Positions 1-6,182 are shown, numbered from the stretch's first letter. The stretch is 7,726 nt of DNA from Desulfuromusa sp. (GCA_021157505.1 JAGGWI010000265.1:1-7726), one strand, 5' to 3'. Program-made: numbers and translations. The notes: generated by a model not told the origin, from the sequence alone.

Positions 1-1053
1 CCTCAATATATTACCTTTATTGCTCCGATGGTCACCTACTCGATGACGATGTTTGCGGGGACCGGCCTCACCGCATTTTCCACCCTACCGGTGATTGCCG
101 AAGTCGCCAAAAGTGCAGGGGTAAGGCCTTCACGTCCTTTGGCTATTGCCACGGTTGCATCGCAGATTGCGATTACCGCGTCACCTATTTCTGCTGCGGT
201 GGTTTTTTTCTCTGGTGCTTTAGAAAAACTCGGCGTCGACTACCTGCAATTGCTGATGGTTGCAATTCCAAGCACTTTTATTGCTGTTATGCTTGGAGCT
301 TTTGTGACCAATTTTCTTGGTAAAGAGTTGAAGGATGATCCTGTCTATCAGGAGCGTCTGGCAAAAGGTCAAATTTCAGAATCAAAAATTGATGACACCA
401 AGGAACTTCCTCCGGAAGCAAAAAGGTCGGTGCTGATTTTTGGTTTTTCTCTGATCTGCGTTCTCTTTTATGCTACAGCAATCAGCCCGACTGCCGGCCT
501 GATTGAAAATCCGGTTATTGGCAGAGATCATGCGATCATCACTTTTATGCTTTCCGCAGCCGCTCTGATCACCTTTTTCTGTAAAGTTGAGGCAAAGAAT
601 ATTCTCAATGCAGCGACCTTCAAGTCGGGGATGAGTTCCTGTATTTGTGTCCTTGGTGTTGCCTGGTTGGGGACAACCTTTGTTACTGCACACTTGGAAG
701 AAATCAATATCCTGGCCGGGACTATCCTTGAAACAAAACCGTGGCTTCTGGCTATTGCTCTCTTCTTTGGTTCTATGCTCCTCTATTCTCAGGCTGCTAC
801 AACCAAAGCATTGATGCCGGTGGCTCTGGGGCTTGGCATCAGTCCGATTGCTGCAATTGCTGCTTTCCCTGCAGTTTGTGCCCTGTTTGTTCTGCCAACT
901 TACCCAACTCTGTTGGCGGCTGTTGAGTTTGATGACACCGGATCGACAAGAATTGGCAAATATGTGTTGAATCATTCATTCATTATTCCCGGGACGGTGA
1001 CTATTATTTTTGCTGTCGCTCTCGGTTTTGTATTTGGCGGTCTATTTCTCTAA
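1..1053 (+). CDS. Anaerobic C4-dicarboxylate carrier, DcuA/DcuB family (5' end cut by window edge)
   Basis: The reading frame is open from base 1, so the gene begins upstream. About 350 codons are present; DcuA and DcuB of E. coli are about 430-446 residues, so roughly the first 90 are missing. This inner-membrane carrier family exchanges aspartate, fumarate or malate for succinate under anaerobic conditions. Family landmarks are an AGTG segment followed by LPVIAEVA and RPLAIATVASQ, then ITASPISAAVV, a cytoplasmic charged stretch (GKELKDDPVYQERL), a SQAA motif in a late membrane segment, LPTYPTLLAAVEFD, and the C-terminal NHSFIIPG. Multiple hydrophobic segments are evident throughout. It lies 39 bases before an aspartase gene with no terminator between, so the two are probably co-transcribed and aspartate is a likely substrate. 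The sequence alone does not separate DcuA from DcuB, so no symbol is given. Confidence 0.93.
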   Translation, partial: PQYITFIAPMVTYSMTMFAGTGLTAFSTLPVIAEVAKSAGVRPSRPLAIATVASQIAITASPISAAVVFFSGALEKLGVDYLQLLMVAIPSTFIAVMLGAFVTNFLGKELKDDPVYQERLAKGQISESKIDDTKELPPEAKRSVLIFGFSLICVLFYATAISPTAGLIENPVIGRDHAIITFMLSAAALITFFCKVEAKNILNAATFKSGMSSCICVLGVAWLGTTFVTAHLEEINILAGTILETKPWLLAIALFFGSMLLYSQAATTKALMPVALGLGISPIAAIAAFPAVCALFVLPTYPTLLAAVEFDDTGSTRIGKYVLNHSFIIPGTVTIIFAVALGFVFGGLFL

Positions 1054-1077
1054 AAACAGCTTAAACTACCTATAGAT

Positions 1078-1085
1078 AAAAGGAG
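1078..1085 (+). promoter_or_regulatory. Ribosome binding site for the aspartase fusion
   Basis: AAAAGGAG ends 7 bases before the ATG at 1093. It would be 13 bases from the second in-frame ATG at 1099, so it favours the first. The 39-base gap between dcu and aspA shows no hairpin and no convincing promoter, which supports one transcript. Confidence 0.75.
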
Positions 1086-1092
1086 TCAACCC

Positions 1093-2964
1093 ATGCTTAT
1101 GGAAGAACAAATTATTGAGAAGGCAGCAAAAGCTTCAGGAATCAGTGAAGAGGATCTTCGCATCTTTTTTGAAGAGGGGGAGAAAAAAGAATATCAGGCC
1201 AATGAATGGCTTTTTCACGAATCAACACCGAGAGAATGGGCTGGTATTATTCTGGATGGCGATGTTGAGCTGGTTCGTGGTCTGCATGGTTCTTCGAGAC
1301 ATGTTGGTTCACTGATTGCCGGGACCCTTCTCAGTGAGGGCGCTTTTTTGGGTGATGATCCACACAGCACTGGGGCTTTTACCCGTCACGGAGTCACCGT
1401 CTGGCAAATTTCCAAAGCAAAGATCGATGCTTATTGCGAAGCTAAGCCGGATCTCTTCTACCGGATTGTTGCCCGGGTTGCAGTCGGAATCAGCCGTCGT
1501 ATGGGTAACCTGTCCGATCAGATTTTCAGTGGTGATAAAGAGGTCACTGTTGATACCGGATTCCGTCTGGAACATGATTCCCTTGGCCAACGGGAAGTGC
1601 CAGCCCACGTTTATTATGGAATTCAAACCCAGCGGGCCATGGAAAACTTCTCTATTTCGGGAATATTTGTCAGTAATTTTGACCACTTTGTAAATGGTTT
1701 GGCTTTGACCAAAAAGGCTGCTGCGCAGACAAACCATGAGCTTGGTATCCTTGACAAGGATAAGGCTGATGCAATTTGTGCTGCCTGTGACGAACTTCTG
1801 GACGGCAAGTTGCACGAGAATTTTGCCGTAGATATGTTTCAAGGTGGAGCTGGAACCTCCACTAATATGAACGCCAATGAAGTGATCGCCAATCGTGGTC
1901 TCGAGATTATGGGCTACAACAAGGGCGAATATGAGCATCTGCACCCCAATGATCATGTCAATGCTTCTCAGTCGACCAATGATGCCTACCCGACCTCGAT
2001 CAAACTGGCTACGCTGTTGTCACATCGTGATCTGGCCAGAGCGATGGAAGAGCTGAAGAAATCGTTAGAAGTGAAGGCTGATGAGTTCAGTGATGTATTG
2101 AAGATGGGGCGTACCGAAAACCAGGATGCTGTCCCGATGACTCTCGGTCAGGAGTTTGGTGCCTACGCAGTGATGGTTGGTAGCGCTATGGCGGCAATTG
2201 AAGGTGCGTGTCAAGAGTTTCATGCTATCAACATGGGAGCGACAGCAATTGGTACGGGGATCAACAGTCCTCCCGGTTACGCCAACCTGGTGACTAAAAA
2301 ACTCTCCGAAGTCAGTGGTTTTAAACTTATCCGGGCAGCTAACCTGGTTGAAGCGACCCAGAATGCTGGTACCTTCGTCCAGATGTCAGCGACTCTCAAG
2401 CGGGCGGCGGTACAAATTTCAAAAATCTGTAACGATCTGCGCTGGCTCTCTTCTGGCCCACGCTGTGGCCTCAATGAGATCAACCTGCCGCCGATGCAGC
2501 CCGGATCATCGATCATGCCTGGCAAGGTCAATCCGGCTATTCCGGAAGTGGTCAATCAGATCTGTTTCCAGGTGATCGGTTATGATGCCGTTGTCTCTAT
2601 GGCTGCGGAATCGAGCGAGTTGGAATTATGTATGGCGGAGCCGATCATTGCTTTCGATTTGCTCCACGGCATGATGATCCTGAAAAATGCCTGTGTGACC
2701 TTGGCTTCGCGTTGTATCGTTGGGATTGAAGCCAATCGGGATGTTTGTCGTGCCTACGTTGAAAATAGTATCGGTTTGGTGACCGCATTGGTACCGGTGA
2801 TTGGTTACGAACAATCTGCGGCAATTGCCAAAGAAGCGCTCAAGACCGGTGGCAGTGTCTATACTCTGGTTCTGGAAAAGGGTCTCCTTTCAAAAGAGGA
2901 TCTCGATGAAATGCTTCGCCCTGAAAATATGACCGACCCTCGGGAAATTCCAGCAGAAAAGTAG
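1093..2964 (+). CDS. aspA: Aspartate ammonia-lyase with N-terminal cyclic-nucleotide-binding domain
   Basis: This enzyme is predicted to convert L-aspartate to fumarate plus ammonia in the cytoplasm. At 623 residues it is about 145 longer than E. coli AspA (478). Residues ~156-623 align along the whole aspartase: GQREVPAHVYYGIQT near 165-179, GGAGTSTNMN 251-260, SQSTNDAYP 292-300, GRTENQDAVPMT 339-350, and the lyase signature GSSIMPGKVNP 471-481. By family alignment S472 is the catalytic base, with K478 and N480 in the active site. Residues ~20-148 resemble a CRP/FNR-type cNMP-binding beta-roll (GIILDGDVELVRG, then SEGAFLGDD, then a helix), with no DNA-binding domain after it. The phosphate-cassette arginine of CRP is not visible (HSTGA where CRP has ERSA), so the ligand is uncertain. 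E342 occupies the site that is Gln in E. coli AspA and His in fumarase. The gene is probably co-transcribed with the upstream Dcu carrier. Family confidence is high; the sensor role is inferred. Confidence 0.94.
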   Translation: MLMEEQIIEKAAKASGISEEDLRIFFEEGEKKEYQANEWLFHESTPREWAGIILDGDVELVRGLHGSSRHVGSLIAGTLLSEGAFLGDDPHSTGAFTRHGVTVWQISKAKIDAYCEAKPDLFYRIVARVAVGISRRMGNLSDQIFSGDKEVTVDTGFRLEHDSLGQREVPAHVYYGIQTQRAMENFSISGIFVSNFDHFVNGLALTKKAAAQTNHELGILDKDKADAICAACDELLDGKLHENFAVDMFQGGAGTSTNMNANEVIANRGLEIMGYNKGEYEHLHPNDHVNASQSTNDAYPTSIKLATLLSHRDLARAMEELKKSLEVKADEFSDVLKMGRTENQDAVPMTLGQEFGAYAVMVGSAMAAIEGACQEFHAINMGATAIGTGINSPPGYANLVTKKLSEVSGFKLIRAANLVEATQNAGTFVQMSATLKRAAVQISKICNDLRWLSSGPRCGLNEINLPPMQPGSSIMPGKVNPAIPEVVNQICFQVIGYDAVVSMAAESSELELCMAEPIIAFDLLHGMMILKNACVTLASRCIVGIEANRDVCRAYVENSIGLVTALVPVIGYEQSAAIAKEALKTGGSVYTLVLEKGLLSKEDLDEMLRPENMTDPREIPAEK

Positions 2965-2986
2965 AAGAGTCAAAAATCGATCAATC

Positions 2987-3012
2987 GTCATCCCCGCGAA
3001 AGCGGGGATGAC
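2987..3012. repeat. Perfect 11-bp inverted repeat with GAAA loop (REP-like palindrome, possible 3' hairpin)
   Basis: The arms GTCATCCCCGC and GCGGGGATGAC pair perfectly around a GAAA tetraloop, starting 22 bases after the aspA stop codon. Near-identical palindromes built on CCCGCGAAAGCGGG are, from general knowledge, dispersed between genes in many proteobacteria. On the plus strand no T-tract follows (the next bases are TCATCGAGGGG). It is therefore not a textbook intrinsic terminator, though it could protect the mRNA 3' end or act in Rho-dependent termination. Confidence 0.75.
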
Positions 3013-3169
3013 TCATCGAGGGGACACTGCTCTTTCATATCTTATGAAATGACAAAAACAGCTAATAACTGCTAAATATTGGATTTTAACCCCAAGGAGA
3101 CTGCCGGACTTTACAAGAATTGACTACGAAACCGCCTGCTCGGTGCATATTTCCGTATATTTTCGACAT
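3013..3169. other. Gene-free stretch after aspA; nothing firmly identified
   Basis: This is part of the 354-base gap between aspA and the DUF2092 gene. I see one small inverted repeat (TTTCATA/TATGAAA around TCT, 3033-3049). There is also a possible -35 hexamer, TTGACT, at 3120-3125, but no good -10 sits 16-18 bases downstream. No convincing small ORF with a ribosome binding site is present. A promoter for the downstream pair must lie somewhere between here and 3305, but I cannot place it. Confidence 0.5.
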
Positions 3170-3197
3170 GTAAGGGCAATTCATGAATTGCCCCTAC
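3170..3197. repeat. 28-bp near-perfect palindrome (core GGGCAATTCATGAATTGCCC)
   Basis: The 20-bp core at 3174-3193 is a perfect palindrome. The flanks extend the symmetry to 28 bp with a single mismatch (A3173 against C3194). On the minus-strand RNA this mismatch would be a U-G wobble. Palindromes with this GGGGCAATTCATGAATTGCCCC core are, as I recall, dispersed in intergenic regions of several anaerobic proteobacteria and other phyla. It is unrelated in sequence to the palindrome at 2987. There is no adjacent transposase, so it is best described as a REP/MITE-like element. Confidence 0.75.
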
Positions 3198-3318
3198 TCA
3201 TTTACTCTCAAATCTACGAAAATCTTCCCTCGAACAGTCAATTTCTCGTTGCAATTCGCAAAGCCCGACAACCTCCTAGTTTTTAAACAGCAATGTCGAT
3301 TAGGAAGGAAAGGTATTT

Positions 3319-4068
3319 ATGAAGATTCTATCTCTTATTGTGGTGCTGTGCTTTATCACTGGAAGTGCCATTGCCGCTGACTCGAAGCAACTGCTTTTTG
3401 ATATGGCAAAAAAACTGGCAGAAACAAAGCAATTCAGTGTCTCTATTCATATGGGATATGATGTTGTGCAGGAGTCCGGACAAAAAATAGAGTTCAGTGA
3501 AATACGTAAAATAACTGTCGACCGGCCGAACCACATGCGAGCTTATGGTGAGCAGAGTGATGGCGACAAGAGTCAGTTTATCTACGACGGTAAAACGATT
3601 ACCCTCTTTAGCGCAACTGAGAATGTTTATGCAATAACCGATCAACCCGGTGATCTGGACTCAGCAATTCGTTATGCTGTCGGTACCATGGGGATACGTA
3701 TACCATTGGCACGGTTGTTGACAACGACCTTTCCGGAATATCTGCAGAAGATGACGACTGGCGACGTTGATTATGTTGAGTACAACACTTTGGGTGCGAC
3801 GCCAACTGATCACATTGTTGGTCAATTGGAAGATGTTGATTACCAGGTCTGGATTGCGGAAGATCTGCTACCCAGACGTATTGTCATGACCTATAAATAT
3901 GCGCCGGGTGAACCACAGTTTTGGGCTGAGTTTTCAGATTGGAACCTCAAACCGAAAATTTCAGCTAAAACCTTTGCCTTTAAACCACCGAAAGGTGCTG
4001 AGAAGATTCAGTCCATGCTTCCGGTTATTGAGTCTGAGGCAAAGAGCAAAACACAGGGAGGTTCATGA
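3319..4068 (+). CDS. DUF2092-family exported (periplasmic) protein
   Basis: The 249-residue product begins with a clear signal peptide: MKILS, a hydrophobic core, and a likely cut after AIA at residue 19. The body resembles DUF2092, a family of predicted periplasmic proteins with a fold related to the LolA/LolB lipoprotein carriers. Visible features are alternating beta-strands, an N-terminal helix (LLFDMAKKLAETKQFSV), the RITVDRPNHMRA-type strand (here KITVDRPNHMRAYGE), FIYDGKTITLFSATENVYA, a conserved-looking IPLARLL, DHIVGQLEDVDYQVWIAEDLLPRRIVMTYK and a PQFWAEFSDW strand near the C-terminus. No function is established for the family; binding of a hydrophobic ligand or lipoprotein is an inference from fold. 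AGGAAAGG at 3306-3313 lies 5 bases before the ATG. The stop codon overlaps the start of the next gene (ATGA), so the two are translationally coupled and probably act together. Confidence 0.85.
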   Translation: MKILSLIVVLCFITGSAIAADSKQLLFDMAKKLAETKQFSVSIHMGYDVVQESGQKIEFSEIRKITVDRPNHMRAYGEQSDGDKSQFIYDGKTITLFSATENVYAITDQPGDLDSAIRYAVGTMGIRIPLARLLTTTFPEYLQKMTTGDVDYVEYNTLGATPTDHIVGQLEDVDYQVWIAEDLLPRRIVMTYKYAPGEPQFWAEFSDWNLKPKISAKTFAFKPPKGAEKIQSMLPVIESEAKSKTQGGS

Positions 4069-4775
4069 TGCTGAAGCTGAGATCCAACGCCATCGTTTAC
4101 GGTGCTATTTTGTGTATTTTTGTTTTTTGTGTTGCTACCTATGCTGAAGCCCGTGGTCGCGGTGGTGGAGGCCGTGGTGGTCGTGGCGGAGGAGGGAGAT
4201 CCTTTTCCCGATCAGGACCAGCGAGTCACGGAGGCTTTTCTTCCCGTTCCAGCCGCACCCATCGTCAGCCATCCCGGCAGGTGAATAGATCGACTCAAAG
4301 GCAAAGACCGAACGTCAGCAAAGATGTCGGGTCGAGACAGAGACCAAGCGCAGGCAAAGATATCAGGGCCAAACAGGGAACGCATACCGGGACTGACCGG
4401 CAGGGTTCACGGGATAAGAACAAAGATAATAACCGCTTTGACGAAGGAGATCGCGAGGAGGCAAGGGAAGATCGTCAAGAAGCAAGAAAAGATCGCCAGG
4501 AAGACCGGCAGGATTTTATTGATGATCAGCATGATGATTACTGGGATGACAATCGACATGGCTATTATGGTGGCGGTTATGGTTACTACGGGGGGGCTAC
4601 TGTTGTTGTCGCAACGGCAGCAACTGTAGCCTACGTAACGACCCTGCCTTGTACGACTTCAGCAGTCGTTGTCAATGGCGTCTCCTACTATAATTGTTCA
4701 TCTACCTGGTATCAGCGGGGCTATGCCGGCAGTGAGGTAACTTTCACTACAGTTGACCCCCCTCCTGGTTATTAG
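4065..4775 (+). CDS. Exported Arg/Gly-rich, highly charged protein of unknown function
   Basis: I cannot assign a function. The 236-residue product (235 if the ATG at 4068 is used) has a signal peptide with a likely cut after AEA at residue ~29. It is followed by an RG/GG tract (30-45), a Ser/Arg/Gln-rich basic region (46-115), and an Arg/Asp/Glu/Gln helix-prone repeat (about 118-162, with DRQEARK/DRQEDRQ units). Next come a Tyr/Gly patch (167-177), a Val/Ala/Thr hydrophobic segment (178-193), and a compact C-terminal motif, VVVNGVSYYNCSSTWYQRGY, ending VDPPPGY. C196 and C211 could form a disulfide in the periplasm. GGGAGG at 4056-4061 is only 3 bases from ATG 4065 but 6 from ATG 4068, so 4068 may be the true start. 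Its overlap with the DUF2092 gene suggests a shared envelope role; surface or outer-membrane association is conjecture. Confidence 0.82.
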   Translation: MMLKLRSNAIVYGAILCIFVFCVATYAEARGRGGGGRGGRGGGGRSFSRSGPASHGGFSSRSSRTHRQPSRQVNRSTQRQRPNVSKDVGSRQRPSAGKDIRAKQGTHTGTDRQGSRDKNKDNNRFDEGDREEAREDRQEARKDRQEDRQDFIDDQHDDYWDDNRHGYYGGGYGYYGGATVVVATAATVAYVTTLPCTTSAVVVNGVSYYNCSSTWYQRGYAGSEVTFTTVDPPPGY

Positions 4776-4806
4776 CAAGGTTTCGCTAACGAAATGTAAG
4801 TAACAA

Positions 4807-4848
4807 CATGTCCTCCCGGATTTAGTCTGGGGGGACATGCTTATTTTT
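4807..4848 (+). terminator. Strong intrinsic terminator after the DUF2092 / RG-rich pair
   Basis: The 14-bp stem pairs 4807-4820 with 4826-4839 (CATGTCCTCCCGGA with TCTGGGGGGACATG, two G-U wobbles). The loop is TTTAG and the T-rich run TTATTTTT follows at 4841-4848. The hairpin lies 32 bases after the stop of the RG-rich gene and one base from the stop of the convergent minus-strand aminopeptidase, so its T-tract overlaps the end of that gene. Read on the minus strand the hairpin is followed by TTGTTACTT, a weaker T-tract, so it may partly serve both genes. Confidence 0.88.
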
Positions 4849-5911
4849 GTACGGTCAAAGGTGGCTGTGAAGTCCCTTTCAATTGAGCCAGCCGCTCAGC
4901 CTTTGACAACTTGCCGAGGCTGCGCACTCTCTCATAAAAACAATCAAACTCTCCCATACATTGCCCCAGAATGGCCTGAAAGTCAGGAATCAACTCACGG
5001 TAGGTGGCAATACCGGCCAGCCGGGCATTATTCAGCCCACCTGCCATCCAGCGATCAAATCTATAGTCCAGCTTGCCCGATTTCTTTAATTGTACAAATT
5101 GTTCCATCGCCCCGCTGATCAATTGCCGCTTTTCAGAACGCATCTCCTCAATGGAAAGATCCTGACGGTAGAGAACGCTCAACTGTTGGTGGGTCGTTTG
5201 CAGATAATTCTGAAATACCTCAGTCTGTACCTGCTGATCAAGAAAATGTTGCCATTCTTCCGGATTGGCTGTCTGTTGAAACCAGAGACGCACACCTTCG
5301 ATTTGTACGGTCATAGCAAAGGCTTCGTTAAAAGAGGTGTCACCGTCAATATAAATCAACTGGTGTGCCAGTTCATGAAATAACAGACCTGCCAACCGGG
5401 CGTCAGAAGAGGTAACAAAAGTGTTCAAAACCGGGTCGTCAAACCAGCCGAGGGTTGAGTAAGCCTGAACACCGTAGAGATTGACGTCGTAGTTTTCGGC
5501 CCGCAGGCTGGAAGCCAGCGTCTCTGCATCCTGTTGTTTGAAATACCCCCGGTAGGAGACACAACCGGCAATCGGAAAGCACCATTGTTTTGGTTTGAGA
5601 GAGAATTCCGTTGCGGCAACGACGTTCCAGACCACATAGGGGCGACCAATGTCGGCATAGTACCGATAACTATCGTTATCCGGTAACCCTAACTCTGTGA
5701 CAGCGAAATTTCGTATCAGCAGAACCTTCTCCAGCTTCTGCCGAATTTCCGGTGTGGTCTGCGGATCTTCAATAATCTCGGCAATGGGTCGAGAGTTTGA
5801 GCTCACCTCCATCTGCCCTTTAGCGCATTGGAGGTAGTAACCAAAATCAACGCAGCCAGACAGCGGTATTGTGATAAGAATCATCCAGAGATAGGTCAGC
5901 ATTCTCTTCAT
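4841..5911 (-). CDS. Putative zinc aminopeptidase lipoprotein (PF10023 family)
   Basis: The 356-residue product begins with a lipoprotein signal peptide. The lipobox LSGC places the lipidated cysteine at residue 20, with V-D at mature positions +2/+3. The body matches the putative aminopeptidase family PF10023 (formerly DUF2265): YYLQCAKGQM just after the lipobox, RNFAVTELGLP 68-78, the middle VVWNVVAATEFSLKP, AYSTLGWFDDPVLNTF 150-165, and the gluzincin-like zinc motif HELAHQ 179-184. In that motif H179 and H183 are metal ligands and E180 is catalytic; NEAFA (E196) is the probable third ligand. This would be a membrane-anchored periplasmic metallopeptidase. The aminopeptidase activity is the family label and is not proven by sequence. 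No strong ribosome binding site precedes the start; the Met at residue 4 is an alternative that would keep the signal. The gene is a single minus-strand unit, convergent with the RG-rich gene. Confidence 0.9.
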   Translation of the reverse strand: MKRMLTYLWMILITIPLSGCVDFGYYLQCAKGQMEVSSNSRPIAEIIEDPQTTPEIRQKLEKVLLIRNFAVTELGLPDNDSYRYYADIGRPYVVWNVVAATEFSLKPKQWCFPIAGCVSYRGYFKQQDAETLASSLRAENYDVNLYGVQAYSTLGWFDDPVLNTFVTSSDARLAGLLFHELAHQLIYIDGDTSFNEAFAMTVQIEGVRLWFQQTANPEEWQHFLDQQVQTEVFQNYLQTTHQQLSVLYRQDLSIEEMRSEKRQLISGAMEQFVQLKKSGKLDYRFDRWMAGGLNNARLAGIATYRELIPDFQAILGQCMGEFDCFYERVRSLGKLSKAERLAQLKGTSQPPLTVQK

Positions 5912-6001
5912 AAAATATGACTTGCAGGATATCCCGGCGATCTATTCAATTTAATCAATAAACGCGGTGAAAGAGAAAAGAGATCCCTTGGTTGCTGAGA
6001 T

Positions 6002-6113
6002 TAGCATTCTGCTTAACTAAAAGGATTGTTATTCCATCTTCGTCAGGTTTTTTAAGCTTGCGAAATAGCTCGTATTTCAACATCGGTGTTAGCCCCATGT
6101 TCGGTTCGGCCAA
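6002..6113 (-). pseudogene. Decayed fragment of a livF paralogue
   Basis: Translated on the minus strand, this stretch reads as the segment of LivF from just after Walker B through the LVEQNAN motif. By hand count 26 of 35 residues match the intact LivF in this window (residues 168-202), and about 77 of 110 bases match without gaps. The Walker B LLLDEP is degraded to PKLAEP, losing the Asp, and the catalytic-region Glu of VEQN is Lys. Walker A, the signature motif and the C-terminus are absent. A 6-base deletion follows the NAN codons and the similarity then stops. An ORF of 63 codons (5955-6146) covers it, but there is no sign it is expressed. The pattern of conservative replacements suggests it descended from a diverged livF copy and then lost function. 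Confidence 0.85.
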
Positions 6114-6176
6114 CTTAGGGTTGCCTAATGACGCATGTTGTGGCATGTTCTTTTGCGATTGAAATTTTTAATTTTT

Positions 6177-6182
6177 GAGGAG
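6177..6182 (+). promoter_or_regulatory. Ribosome binding site that sets the yfaZ-like start
   Basis: GAGGAG lies 6 bases before the ATG at 6189. It selects this start over an in-frame ATG at 6135, which has no such site and would place 18 extra residues before the signal peptide. Confidence 0.8.

Noticed and set aside
382..975. Long minus-strand ORF (197 codons) opposite the Dcu gene
   Set aside because: It is antisense to a clearly conserved transporter, and its Cys/Ser/Arg-rich translation resembles no family. It is a shadow of the real gene.
1309..1956. Minus-strand ORF of 215 codons inside the aspartase gene
   Set aside because: It overlaps a fully conserved aspartase and has no start signal or recognisable domain.
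3120..3161. TTGACT with TATATT as a promoter for the DUF2092 pair
   Set aside because: The spacer would be 30 bases, and the hexamers at 16-18 bases are poor matches.
3183..3380. Plus-strand 65-codon ORF starting inside the palindrome at 3170
   Set aside because: Its start codon is the palindrome centre, there is no ribosome binding site, and it runs out of frame into the DUF2092 gene.
3700..3720. TGGCAC-N5-TTGA resembling a sigma-54 promoter
   Set aside because: It lies within the DUF2092 coding sequence, lacks the C of the -12 GC, and has no downstream gene start in range.
4781..4794. TTTCG-CTAA-CGAAA small hairpin after the RG-rich gene
   Set aside because: The 5-bp stem is weak and has no T-tract; the strong terminator at 4807 explains the 3' end.
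6141..6156. Sigma-54-like promoter, TGGCAT...TTTTGC, before yfaZ
   Set aside because: The GG and GC elements are separated by 11 bases rather than the required 10, and the -24 box deviates from consensus.
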